The notes below the pieces were generated by a model. It searched no databases and was not told the DNA's origin. It saw only the letters and a program-made list of their open reading frames with translations. From NCBI RefSeq assembly GCF_020283565.1, contig NC_060060.1:32178001-32242000 (forward strand): a DNA stretch of 64,000 nt, in the 5' to 3' direction. Positions within the stretch are counted from its first letter, which is position 1. Each line of letters starts with the position of its first letter. Below, in pieces: positions 11,342 through 37,526 of this stretch. This DNA is from Trifolium pratense. Taxonomy: Eukaryota; Streptophyta; Magnoliopsida; Fabales; Fabaceae. A program made the position numbers and the translations under genes.

Positions 11342-13772
11342 TAAATATTATATAAGTGACTTTTTTTTTTGAAAGAGATTTTTTTTGTCGAGTGTCTGAT
11401 AGGGTGAAATTTTTATCTTGGAAGTAGTTTTTTGATAAAAACCTCGGCTTCCCTTGTTCCTTTTACGAATGAGGTATCCACTCTATTTTATATTGGAACC
11501 GATAGAGTTTGTTTGGGTGTCTGTTGGGTCTCAATAGGCCAGAGGGATTAGATGCCTTCTTGTTGTTTTATCCTACGTACCTGTGGATGATCCTTGCATC
11601 TCTCTTCGATCATGATAGAGTTCTTTTTCTCGTGGTGGTGTCTTCGAGAAGTTCTGATTTGTTGGTGGTGTGCCTATTTGTTTCCTTGTAGTTTTATTTT
11701 GTTTCTTGTCGTAGAGACATTGCACGTAATATGCAGAAAACATGATTCGAACATTAGTCCTGCATATTACATGCAGGGATCACCTTAAAATGTGAAATTT
11801 TATCCACTAGACTACTCAACTAAAAATAAAATAACAAAGTTATGCTTCTTTTAATCATTTTTGTAAGTTGTAAAAAATAAAAGTTGATAAAAATTTATAA
11901 GAATAAAATATAATAAAATTTGATATTTTATAAAGGCTAGCGAGACAAAATAAATTTTTTCTTATCAACTCGTCGTATTAATATCTAACATTTTAAAATA
12001 GGATCAGATTTAATCTTTAACTTATTTAGATTAGATGGATTAATTTGTCCTGTGTAAAAATGTACTTGTATTATTTTTTGTCATAAATAAATTGAATATA
12101 ATATAAGAAAACTCCCTCACGTTCTCTTTCTGTCAAGAAAAAGTAAGCCTCTTTAATCAAAACCATACAATATTTGAAGAATATATCAACGGTTGGAATA
12201 GGTACTTTCCCATCATGGGAAAATTAATTGAGGTTCCCACCATAACCTGCACCTTAAAACCACAAATTAAAGCGGATAAAAAGGCTACCTAACATTAATT
12301 TCAATAGAAATATATAGATTGGCCAATGAATTCAAATTGTGAGATATATCCTTTTGTTGTTAGATTAAGCACCGACAACCTTTTGACTTGGTTCCCTTCC
12401 TTTGTTATATAGCACAGCAGACACTTATTAAAAATGATGATATACTATATATGTTTTTGGAGCATTATCATATCATTTCTTGTAGCCACAACACACCGAG
12501 TGTCCACACAAAACAAAATCCTCTTGTTTTTCATTATATATTATATATGCATTTTAAATTCATTGGTGGGTGGCATATACACATACGTAACAGATAGAGC
12601 CATCGATCCTTGTTTTTCAAAAGTAGCAAAGACATATATACTTTCTCCGATTTTTAAATATATATATTCTTTTCTTTACATGGATGACCTGGAAATTTAA
12701 ATTACTAACAGTAAACGTCCCTTCTATTAGCAAGGAACAAGCGACCAAAAAGTATGAATAGAGTATGATATATATCTTTATAACTTCTACTCCAAAAAAA
12801 TTCAATTCTACAAAACATTCCGACAAGAGAAGAGCTATTTTTTACGACGAAAGCAAAATAAGAAATGCAAGAAGAGTAATGTTGCACACTCATTTAATAT
12901 TTAAAAGGATAATGATACTTGTCACGGGGAAAACTAAAGGCAATAATGATTTGCACGGTTAATTTTATACACACCCACCACATGATTTCTGTAACACAAG
13001 AAGATAAAAGTTTGAAGCTCTTATAAGATTTCACGTTGCATATTCTCGTTTCTCATCGCCCACTTTCTTCGTACTATTTAGCGTCGTTCTCATCAGTTTT
13101 AATCACTTCGAATAAGAATTTTTTTTCCTTTCTTTTTCTTTAGATAAAATTTCTACTTGTCATGTTCTGGAATTCTTTGAAAAAGTAGTATGTTTCTTAA
13201 ATCAATACTTTTTGTTGGACTTCATCATGTAACATTCTTAAATCTATATATGTAAAACCTATCTCAATTTTATCATAGAATTTTAAAGCAAATTATCTAA
13301 ATAATATTTCATTAATATACATATAAATAATATTAAAAAAGAAAATGGACAAAAATGGATGAATGTTGATCTTGTTCTTCTCTATCATCTATGGTGGGAA
13401 TGTGATGCATACACGTGTGAAGAATAAGTGTGTGTGTGGGGGTGGTGGGGGGGGGGCATACGTGGATTCTCAAAATTTGTCATAATATAATCTCAAAATA
13501 ATAATATAATAATAATAATAGAGAAATGATATATCAACATAAATTCTAGACACAAACTAAATAAATATATATCTTTTATTTTTTAAATAATATAATGTTC
13601 TTTATAGATTTGCGTGCACACTGATTTTCTCTTGTATTTACACATTGTCAAATACGTGTTGACCAAATTTATGTTTAAATAACCCAACTCATGATAATAT
13701 TGTAACGCAAGCAAGTTGTAAGTGGTGGTAGGCTAGGTAGCAATTGGCACTATCTATCTCCAATTCTCCATC

Positions 13773-13779
13773 TATAAAT
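13773..13779 (+). promoter_or_regulatory. TATA box of the NPF4 gene
   Basis: TATAAAT lies 58 bp before the NPF4 start codon, giving a short leader of about 30 bases if transcription starts at the usual distance. This is placement by motif only. Confidence 0.55.
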
Positions 13780-13836
13780 TGCGTACCAACTTCCCTCAAA
13801 TTCAGCATTAATTAGCAAGAAGAGAGTAAGACAAAA

Positions 13837-15935
13837 ATGGATAATAAAAATATTATTCCAATTCCAAAGGTAGAATCTTCAGATGATACTACTACTGTTG
13901 ACTGGAGAGGCAGACCCTCCAATCCTAACAACCACGGTGGAACCAGAGCAGCTGCTTTTGTTCTTGGTATATACTATATGACATTTTTTTTATTTGAATC
14001 TTCTTCTTTTGTTATTATAGTATATGATTTGATGAATGACATTAATAAATATTAATTATTCAGGGCTTCAAGCATTTGAAATAATGGCAATAGCTGCAGT
14101 TGGTAACAACCTCATAACTTATCTCATAAACGAGATGCACTTCTCTTTGCCTCACTCTGCAAACATAGTCACTAACTTTGTTGGAACTATCTTTCTCATC
14201 GCACTCCTTGGTGGCTATCTATCTGACTCTTTCCTTGGCACCTTCTCCACCATCCTCATCTTTGCCTTACTAGAACTTTCTGTACGTATTATATATATAT
14301 AATAATTGAACAAGCATTTATAATTAATAATACTAATATATGCATGCATATACATACAGGGCTTCGTATTGCTGTCTGCACAAGCTCATTTTCCTCAATT
14401 GAAGCCGCCGCCGTGTAATCGAGAAGGAGGTGATCATCAAGAATATTGCATAGAAGCAAAGGGGTTGAAGGCCTTGATATTCTACATAGCAATATACATG
14501 GTTGCATTAGGAAGTGGTTGTGTTAAGCCCAACATGATTTCTCATGGAGCCAACCAGTTCAATCAAGACCACCAATCAAAGAAGCTCTCAACTTACTTCA
14601 ATGCAGCATATTTTGCATTCTCATTGGGTGAACTTATTGCTCTAACAATTCTTGTTTGGGTTCAAACTCATTCCGGGATGGATGCCGGCTTTGCTGTGTC
14701 TGCAGCTGCCATGGCCATGGGATTCATAAGCTTCATATCTGGGACACTATATTATAGGAACAAGCCTCCACAATCAACAATCTTCCTCCCCATTGCTCAA
14801 GTATGTATGATATATAATATATCAACAACATTTCATATTTTTATATTATTTTTTCAAATATAATTAATATATATGAATTTTTGTCTAACTTCTATAAAAT
14901 TAATTATAATTACATATATATGATCAGGTTTTTGTAGCTGCAATATTGAAAAGAAAGAAGATTTGTCCATCTAGCCTACAAGGAAGTGAAAACATTAATA
15001 ATGTTGGTAAACAACAACATAGCAATAAGTTGAGGTTCTTGGACAAGGCTTGTATCGAAGATCAGGCCGGGAACAACAGAAAGGAAAGCCCATGGAGATT
15101 GTGCAGTGTTGCACAAGTTGAACAAGCAAAGATATTAGTATCAGTCATTCCAATTTTTGCATGCACTATCATTTTCAACACTATCTTGGCACAACTCCAA
15201 ACATTCTCAGTCCAACAAGGAAGTGCCATGGACACACATATCACAAAATCATTTTCTATACCTCCAGCTTCGCTTCAATCCATTCCATACATTTTGCTCA
15301 TTGTTGTAGTACCTCTCTATGACACTTTCTTTGTCCCCTTTGCAAGAAAAATAACAGGTCATGAGTCAGGAATCTCACCTTTGCAGAGAATAGGAATTGG
15401 CCTCTTTCTGGCTACATTTTCAATGGTTTCAGCAGCTGTTATGGAGAAAAAGAGAAGAGATGCAGCTTTGAACCTCAACCAGACTTTGTCCATATTTTGG
15501 ATTACACCACAATTCATAATATTTGGTTTGTCAGAGATGTTTACTGCAGTTGGACTCATTGAGTTCTTCTACAAACAGTCCTTGAAAGGGATGAAGACAT
15601 TCTTCACTGCCATAACATATTGCTCCTACTCATTTGGCTTTTATCTCAGCTCACTATTGGTTTCATTGGTGAATAGAATCACTTCCTCAACTACTAATGG
15701 TGGTGGTTGGCTTCATGACAACAATCTCAACAAAGACAAACTTGACCTTTTCTATTGGTTACTAGCTGCCCTCAGCTTCCTCAACTTTCTCAACTATCTC
15801 TATTGGTCCAGATGGTATTCTTATAATCCATCCCTTTCAACCATATCACAGGAGGAGGAGGAGGGTGATCAGGCTCATGCCACCGAATCTAAACACTACT
15901 ATGCAGTATCTGCAGACAATATTATTATTCCATAG
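13837..15935 (+). CDS. NRT1/PTR family transporter, NPF4.3/NPF4.4-like
   Basis: POT/NPF family membrane transporter; NPF4 members move nitrate or hormones such as abscisic acid, and this protein's substrate is unknown. Exons 13837-13966, 14064-14281, 14360-14800 and 14928-15935 total 1797 bp, 598 residues and a stop, a normal NPF length. Hydrophobic helices recur throughout, with a long basic loop in the middle (about residues 271-325). Family blocks visible: NFVGTIFLIALLGGYLSD, YMVALGSGCVKPNMISHGA, FACTIIFNTILAQLQTFSVQ, VPLYDTFFVPFARKITGHE and ending block DLFYWLLAALSFLNFL. It closely follows my memory of Arabidopsis NPF4.3 (NRT1.14) and NPF4.4 (NRT1.13). Odd points: TM1 reads LQAFEIMAIAAVGNN, without the ExxE[R/K] proton-coupling motif, and the usual TM10-TM11 loop proline is missing (KQSLKGM, residues 479-485). 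Confidence 0.95.
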
Positions 15936-16258
15936 TTGATTAATTAGACCCTGCTGGCTTCTGCATATGTATATTAAGTACTAGTAATTACTTAATTAAT
16001 TAGTCTTTTATTATAATTATAAAGTTCTGGCTGGCTGGCTATAAAATGGAAAATTAATGCATATAATTAAGGTCTCTTTTGAAGGCAGACATATTCTAGT
16101 TCTTCTACAAAGAATTGTAACAACAAAATATCATAATTAAGGATATCTTACTTTTGAAGCTTGAAGCTTAGTCTACACTTTGATATTATCCTAGCTAATT
16201 AAATTACTTTCATAATAATTGACACATTTTTTTTCATTCTAGTTTTCAATGTAGTAAG

Positions 16259-16994
16259 TAGGGGTGAGCATGAACCCGAGACCCGACTCGAAACCGATAT
16301 AACCGACAACACATTGAAACATTCAGTCGAATGCGGATCGGGTCTCGGGTCAACAAATTGCGAAAAATCGGGCATGAACGGTTACATACGGGTGGGTGCG
16401 GGTCTCTAAAATTCTATCTCTCCATAACCGAAACCGACCGAACAACCATTATATGCAAATTAATTTTTTTCATTCTCTCCCTCTCAATCTCATATACTCT
16501 TCTCTTTGTTATTTTTATCCATCTTTGATATAAGATAAAAATGTTATATTTTACAAAGCTTATAATTAATAATATGTTGATGAAGAATGTGGGAAAGATA
16601 TTCTAATATATATATTCTAGATCTATTTTAATTTCTACGTCTCTTCTACTTGGTATTTTATTGTCTTTAGATCTACATATTGAAAGAAAGTAACTGCATC
16701 TAACCCTCTTTGTTTTTTAATTTACTTCGTCTATCTTTTGTTGCATTGTGTACGAGGTATTAAACTATTCGAAAATTAAGAATTTTTTGATAATGGAGGA
16801 GTTTTAGATGTAAACAAAGTTTCGATCTAACCCGTAATAACCGACCCGTTCAACCCGCCACCCGTATGACCCGAACCCGAACAAACCGAAGATATAGATG
16901 GTCGAAATTGGGTCCAAATTAAATAGTTGCGGTTTTTATCGATTTAGTGATTTTCGACCCGAACACGACCGAAACCGACTGATGCTCAGGCCTA
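16259..16994. mobile_element. hAT-like nonautonomous element with 8-bp target duplication
   Basis: It starts TAGGGGTGAGCATGAACCCG and ends TGATGCTCAGGCCTA, imperfect inverted ends. The perfect direct repeat GTAGTAAG flanks it (16251-16258 and 16995-17002). Both subterminal regions are dense in ACCCG/CGGGT words, as in known plant hAT miniature families. It has no transposase reading frame. An 8-bp duplication is diagnostic for hAT. Confidence 0.88.
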
Positions 16995-18199
16995 GTAGTA
17001 AGTAGTATGAAACATGCATAGGACCTACCCACATATATATATATATATATAGTCAAGCAATTGTCCATGCAGGGAAAACTCTGAATATATAATAAAAAGA
17101 TATAAGATACACAACAGTTGTTGTTAATTATAGGTATCCAATGAGGCGCTAGTTAAGATTCATTGCATTCTCTCCTTCTTCCCTCACACTCACACTCACA
17201 CTATGGGGTGGAAATGGAATGGATCATTACTTACTTTTTCTTTCTTTCTCTATCCCCAAATTCAAAGCAAACATGTGTAAGTGTAAGTGACATAACAGTA
17301 CTTTCGCACTTTTACTTTCAGAGGAGATCCAACTAATATGATGCGATGCTTGTGTTGTGCGTATGAAACATAATGAAAGCTCCGTCTAAAAAGTCAACAA
17401 CAAATTTCTTTATGCATCATTAAGTTCACCTTTAATTAAAAAAATTATGCACTTAAAATTCACATACAATTTATTCATCCTGTGTTATGTAGTAGTCATT
17501 CATTCTCTCTCAAAAACAGGAGAATAAAAGAAACATGTTCTATTTGAACAATCATGCGCCTTTGTTTTGATGAGACATGTCTCAAACATGTTTTACTGTT
17601 GAAACCAGGCCCCCCTCCCTGCAAATTCACATCCTCCTAAGACAATATATATGTGCATTAAAATGTTGGTTAAAAGATTTACATAACCCCCACTTACCCC
17701 AACCAAAACAGAAAAAAGCTAGTGGCATCGAACCCACTTTGCCCTTGGACCTATTATTGTTCTTACATCCACCATAGTCACCAATTTTTTATTCCGGCTC
17801 CCTCTTTGCTGTTTATCAATTTTTTTATTAGGTTTGACATTTGATATGTAATCATGATAATGATAGAATGCTTTAAAGGGCACTTAGTGTAAGCAGATTT
17901 CCTTCTATATGGTCAAGATTATTATTATTATTATTATTTTTGTTTTACAATGAGGTAGGATCGAACCCAGACCTAGTGGCTTTATTGTCAATATTATTTT
18001 AGTGTTTGTATAATCTAAACTATTCGACGTGAAATCAGCTGCCGGTATCAATTACAAGTGAAACCACAAGTTTTTTCTACCGCACCAAATCCATATCTCA
18101 CTTAAGTTTGTAGCTTCCAAGTTTCTATGCAAGTAATCGTAAGCAATAGTGAACCCGTAGACTTCATCTACAAACCAGATTTAGCAACTATAATTAATT

Positions 18200-18432
18200 A
18201 CGGGGCAAACAACCATTTTAGTCTCCGGAAATGTAACTTGTTATTATACTCGTCCCTATATATGTATCAAATTGTAAATACATCTTAATATCTGGTCCTT
18301 AAAACAGATCCGAAGACCAAAATGACAAATAACAGAGACACTTGAAGACCAAATTACAATTTCAATACATTCAAAAATGAATGTGACACTAAGATACACT
18401 TTCAGAGACTAAGATGCGGTTGTTTGTCCGTG
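18200..18432. repeat. Foldback repeat
   Basis: ACGGGGCAAACAACCATTTT at the left is mirrored by GCGGTTGTTTGTCCGTG at the right, and the 'tagtctc' words also pair. No target duplication was confirmed. Confidence 0.55.
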
Positions 18433-18879
18433 ATACTACAACAACATCGATGTAGTACAATAATACACTTTCAAAGTCTAAGGGTTGAGAGTTTTATGGG
18501 TGCGTTGGGAAAAACATTACAAACACTTTGGGTAGCTAGGAATCATTAGGAAGGAAAATGATTTAAAGCTTGCAATAGTGAGTTCATGAATGAAATGTAT
18601 TAAATGAGGGATTGAGAGGAAATGAGAGAAATTGGAGATCGCTCTTATTGTATGAGATATTTAGAGAAAGAGGTAGAAAATAGGGTCTATTCTTGGAGAA
18701 CTCTTAAAACTATTTTCTTGTAACCTATGTTGTTAATCTCAGATAGCGGCGCGTAGTGCTGACCCCAAAAAATGCTATAGCAGGTAGCAGGATGGCCGAT
18801 ATTGTGAAGACCGTGGTGACTTTGTGAACATAATTAGAAACATTGTATATGACCAAGTTGTTGACTTATAGGTTATGCT

Positions 18880-19550
18880 TGAAGCAACAACGCTACACAT
18901 TCAAGATGGTAAAGACAAAATCCATTGTGGAGCAAATAATAAAGTTCAACAACATCATTGACGATTTGGTGAACATTGAAGTAAAACTTGATGATTAGGA
19001 TAAAATTTTACTCTCGCTAATTTCGTTGTCTAAATCTCTTGAACACTTTAATGATGTACTCCATCGCAAAAAGGAAGACATTATACCTTGAGATCCAAAT
19101 AGAGATTCAGACCATGGTCCTAACTAAGCTAACAACTTGAATGACAATAATGACTTTGTGCAAGTTGCAATGGCCTTAGACGAAGATTATGGGTCAGACG
19201 AGGATTATGGGGATGCGATGCGAGTGCACCACTGATGTCAAGTTGGCAATTGAATGAAAGTTGGATTATAAACTTTGGATGCTCTTTTCACTTGTGTCTA
19301 AGGAAAAAATAGTGTGACTTTAAGACTAGTTGAAGATGAGGTTTCACCTTGGAGAAGGCAAAACTTAAAAAGTTTAAGGGTGTTTTTTTATTTGATTTAC
19401 AATGACAATCGTGAACTTAAGCAAAAATTGTTATCAATAACCATGTTTGATCGATTAGGCTATGAGACTAATATTGAACATGAGATAATGAAAATTTCGC
19501 ACAATGCAAATATAATAGTTAAAGATACCAAATTATGTGATTTATAGAGA
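18880..19550 (+). mobile_element. Decayed copia-like gag/protease remnant
   Basis: Interrupted frames resemble the gag (UBN2-like) region of Ty1/copia elements: LKQQLYTFKM, then a stretch ending KSLEHFNDVLHRKKED. Further on, LDALFTC and RLVEDEVSPW recall the protease segment following gag. Several stops and frame changes are present, so it is not functional. No LTRs were found around it. Confidence 0.5.
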
Positions 19551-20042
19551 ACGCTTGTAAGAATATAAAGAGAAATTTGAAGAAAATACTGAAACTATAG
19601 TTTTCCTCTATTCTAATAAAATTCTATATTTTAGGTTAATTTCAGAACATTTTATCTTATATGAGTAACATAACCAGCTTGCTGGTTTTTCCCTTCAATT
19701 AAGTCTTTATTTACCGTCAAATTTTTATATTTATATCATACAAATCAGCTTTTATGAAAAGTGGCATGCCTCATCTTACAAAAATTGATTCCATGCAGTC
19801 AAATAGCAATTGCAGGTAAATCTCAACCACCAATTTTATTTGTCTTCTATTTGTTTGGTGAGCTTTGAATCCGGACCATCGAAATAGTGTGACTGGACCA
19901 TCGAAATAGTGTGACTGCAAGATTTTTCTGACCGCAGGAAATCCAGGTCCATCATCTTACATGCCAATATTTTGAGAATGAGTTAGGCCCGGTAGAAAAA
20001 GCTAACGTGGTGAGTCTATTGATTAAGGTTGCAAACCATTTA

Positions 20043-20191
20043 CTCCATCCGAGACAAAATATAAGCAAAATTTACCTTTTTAGATTCATTACATAATTAA
20101 TCTGATATTTATTATAATCGGCCCAATATATTAATTATATAATGAACCTAAAAAGATAATTTTTTCTTATATTTTGTCACGGCAGATAAAG
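20043..20191. repeat. Stowaway-like miniature element
   Basis: It is TA-flanked; CTCCATCCGAGACAAAATAT at the left pairs with ATATTTTGTCACGGCAGATA at the right, and the interior is also self-complementary. It lies about 350 bp from the EMB140-like stop codon, possibly within its 3' flank. Confidence 0.65.
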
Positions 20192-20543
20192 TACATTGAA
20201 AAAAACTCGAGTCCCATGTAGAATAAAAGATAAGACAATAAATTTACAAAGAGTGGTGACACCCACCTCACACACGCTAGTTTTGTAAGGATATAAGTAA
20301 ATTCCAATATAAAAATCAAATAACAACTGAAATTATTTTTTATGTCAAATAGAGCCGTAACTCATTTTCAACAACTCACTTATAAGAACCAGGTGACTGG
20401 TATTCAAAAATAAATCTCTGGAAAAATCAGATTAGTATGCAACAAATAAAGTGCCAAACTATAGAGACATATTACTCTTGTACTGTCCATTGTTGTGAAA
20501 ATGAGCTGCTAACTTCGTAGTTGCAAATAATGTCGGGAAAACC

Positions 20544-34510
<13,967 letters not shown>

Positions 34511-35471
34511 CGCAGTAGCAGATACAATAATTTCTTCGCTAGTATGTTCCGTTCCGTACGGGTCGGTGGAGAGAGCGATCCCGATGAAGGTGCCGTTACT
34601 AGCAGCAGCAGTTTTGCGGCGACAGTGAAGACTCAACTATCAGTAAGCAGTGATTTTTTTGTTCTGAGAGCATTAATAATTTTTTGTTCTGATAGCATTA
34701 AAAATAACAAATACTACTCCTGTAGGGAACTGTATCATCTCCTGTATTTGTCTCTCATGTTGCCTCTCCTGTACAGTTTTTAGCCATTAGATTGATCTAA
34801 CGGTTAACTGATTGAGTGAACAAATAAAAGTGAATAAATCTGTATTACAATTCAAGAGAGAGAGATTAGAAAATGTTGTATTTTTTCACCCTGAATTTTA
34901 GAAAACTGGGTGTGAAAAGAAAGAGAGATTAGAAAATGTTGTATTTTTCTCTTGGCAATATTTCTAACCATTATGGCAAGTATACCAATTGTGATTAAAA
35001 TTATGTGCAATAATTGATAAGCACCATCAATTTTAAAAGTATATCATATCAAAATTATTGTTGACTATATTATTCATCACGAAATATTTTTATGTCTTTC
35101 CTGATCAATGATTTTTTTTCTACCGGATCATAAATTTAGAGAATAATTATCATGTGAGATTTGAAAAGTTATTATCACGTGTAATTTGGAAAGTTATTAT
35201 CAAACTCAATTCTACTAAATCAATTTTTTTTGCAATACAACCAAACACAATCATAGTCATGTCACTAATCACATTTATTATTTTGTTTTTAATATTGCAG
35301 ATTTAATATTAACCGATGATCAATTGATATAATATGCACTAGCAGACCAATTGTGATTTAAATTATGTCCATAAAGTGTTAAGCTCCATCAACTTTCATA
35401 GGAAAGATTTCATACGACAATTAAGCACCATCAATTTTCATTGCACAATTTAAAAAATTAAAAACCGATAA

Positions 35472-35960
35472 TCTCTTATATTATAAGCTTGCTAACATAA
35501 GCTAACCATAAACCAAATTTTTTCCCCTCATTTTCTCTTTCTTTTTATTGCAGTTTTATATTAAAAATATACAGATTTGTCATCGAACTTGCAGCTCTTA
35601 CTTACGATAAAACCTTTCAACCGCTAAAACATGTGCTTCAATTATGAAAGAATTTAGGAATCCTAATATGTTAACCCTGTTTTCAATAAATTTGAACGGC
35701 GGGATTAATCACAATTTTTATTTATTTATGGATGTCTACTTAAGCTTATGTTCTTAAGTAAACAAAACGATGGGGTTCAAAAATTATTTAAAAAATATAT
35801 AAAATATAAAATAACCACATAAACAAATATAGAATAATTAGTCCATAAAATTCCCTATACTACTCTTATTGAAAATGCTCTTAGAATTTTTGTATTTTAT
35901 TTTTTATTGTTACATATTACACCTAATTCGACCCATGCACCGCATGGGTTAAATTTCAAG
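35472..35960 (+). mobile_element. Decayed Helitron-like remnant
   Basis: The candidate 5' end is TCTCTTATATTATAAGC after an A. Near the 3' end, a perfect 8-bp hairpin ACCCATGC-acc-GCATGGGT (35931-35949) is followed after 7 bases by CAAG and then T. The same layout with CTAG occurs at 41143-41172. The changes fit decay of CCCGTGC/GCACGGG at CpG sites. Confidence 0.5.
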
Positions 35961-36871
35961 TTATTCAAAAGTGATTCTCAACCTTTAATGTTGTTTGGTA
36001 GTTTGAAATTAAAATTGCTTTTAAATGTGGAAATTACCAAAAGGGTGTAATATACAATATCAAGATAAATATGAAGACCAAGTGAAATTCTATACATATT
36101 TAATTTGATTAAATATGACAACCGCTTTGAGTTTATCCAATTAATTAAAATTAATTTAAAAACGATAAGGAATTTAAAAATAAAAATAAAAAAGAAACAG
36201 AAATTCTCTATAACCATTAATCAAAAATATAAAAAGAATTCTCTAGATCCTAGTGTAAAGATGAAGAAGACTATTGTGTCTCTAAATTAATTAATCTGAT
36301 GCAAAGATGAAGAAAATTGTTCCCAGTCTCAAAAATTCTATTGCAAAATTTCATCTCCTTCATTCTCAATTTCTTAATTTCTCTATAATGTTTACTGGTT
36401 GTACCACCACTAAGCACACCAAAATCCATGGATTTCATGGCATCATCCTTTATTCTTTCTCATGAATCGGCACCAACATTTCTAAGTGGGAGAGATATGT
36501 GTGGTTATAGATTTCACTGGAGAAAGGCAAAACATGCAGTATAGGGGGAGTACAAATTTGGTAAAAGTGATAGTAGTCGAGGGTAAGGAAGGAATAAAAT
36601 AAATCATGAAATTGTAACCTACCAATAAATGAAGAATTGATTTTGCATTCAATGTGAAAGCTAGGATTTCTGGCTTTGGGTAGAATCGTTTTTAGAAGTC
36701 AGAATCAATTGTGAAATAGGAAATCAAACATAGTTGCATCTGACGGAAATCACGTTACAAGGTCCAAACGCGAGTTAGAGGTGAAAAAATGCCAAACCAA
36801 ACATACACTATATGGTGGGCGATGGGTGTATAGCTTTACTGTTGAAAAATCCTTGGAAACTTGAAGAAGAA

Positions 36872-36902
<31 letters not shown>

Positions 36903-36938
36903 AAGAAGAAGAAGAAGAAGAAGAAGAAGAAGAAGAAA
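36872..36938. repeat. (GAA)n microsatellite
   Basis: About 22 GAA units with one early ATA interruption, next to the right arm of the 34717-37067 element. Confidence 0.95.
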
Positions 36939-37526
36939 TTTATCTCTTTTACTCGCCTATTTGTTCACTCAACCAACCAACCATTAGATCAATCTAATGG
37001 CTAAAAACTGTACAGGAGAGACAACATGAGAGACAAATACAGGAGAGGATCCAGATCCCTCCTGTAGTGAAGACTCAACTATTATTATTTTTCGTCAAAA
37101 AAGAATTATTATTATTTTTAATCCATCAAAAAGAAAAAAAATATTATTATTTTTTATCCTTGTACATATGAGAAAAATAAATTTTCCTATGATTCGAGAT
37201 TAAGTTCGTCAAAAATATAATTCTAGACCAAAATCTTTTTGTTCATTTTATTGATTTTAATCTATATAAAAATACTCACAGCAATAAAATTGATCCAAAT
37301 TATAAGGATTGTAATTCCCTCAAACATGTTGTTAGAGGTTCGATTCCTGACTTATACGTGCAAAAAAAAAATACAAAATTTTACATCACAATTAATACAA
37401 AAATAACATTATGTTTTTTTGTTGATAATAATAATATTGTTTTACGTGCAAAGTGTAACAAATAATTAACCTTTTTTTTTATTTCATTAATTATTTTTAT
37501 ATAAATCTAAAATCTTTATAACATTT

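Larger units (their letters stand above)
10146..12255. mobile_element. 2.1-kb element bounded by inverted repeats of about 75 bp
   Basis: The left arm (10146-10222) includes AATTTTCCCATGATGGGAAA and a GATATATT end. The right arm (12181-12255) is its imperfect reverse complement, with TTTCCCATCATGGGAAAATT. Both begin with AAGGTG. No transposase was recognised, and no target duplication was established. It contains the elements at 10526-11341 and 10848-11331. Confidence 0.6.
2441..13772. other. Intergenic region between ARF1 and NPF4 (11.3 kb), no gene seen
   Basis: No reading frame here looks like a conserved protein; open frames are short and AT-rich. It is filled with mobile-element remnants, the clear ones listed separately. 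A retroelement-like stretch at about 9060-9790 includes a 15-base G run (9241-9255) and repeated CGCCTGG words (about 9560-9675). The motif 'tttacccagttcgg' there resembles one at about 49005 in an MMT intron, so both may come from one LTR family. About 12260-13740 shows nothing beyond AT-rich sequence, a short AAT run near 13500 and a G-rich tract near 13435-13458. Confidence 0.7.
15936..20543. other. Intergenic region between NPF4 and EMB140-like gene (convergent)
   Basis: The first 300 bases are presumably the NPF4 3' end. The region then holds the hAT-like element 16259-16994, an (AT) run near 17034-17051, foldback 18200-18432, a 'tagcgg' repeat at about 18735-18810, copia-like remnant 18880-19550 and a Stowaway-like element 20043-20191. 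No further gene was recognised; 17160-17780 contains only short open frames without conserved features. Confidence 0.65.
34717..37067. mobile_element. 2.35-kb inverted-repeat element between two divergent genes
   Basis: The left arm (34717-34825) and right arm (about 36955-37067) are inverted copies over about 110 bp; shared blocks include TCTCCTGTATTTGTCTCTCA, TGTACAGTTTTTAGCCATTA and GAGTGAACAAATA. No transposase was seen. A 17-bp perfect direct repeat, agtgaagactcaactat, lies at 34624-34640 and at 37066-37082: it overlaps the element at the right and lies 76 bp away at the left. Confidence 0.75.

Noticed and set aside
14289..15559. Minus-strand open frames within the NPF4 gene
   Set aside because: Shadows of the plus-strand exons, which carry the conserved transporter sequence.
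34511..34636. N-terminal extension of the EMB140-like protein beyond 34510
   Set aside because: The frame stays open but begins with a TTG; no ATG exists upstream in frame, and the MEEQTLTLTSEAE start is a normal one.
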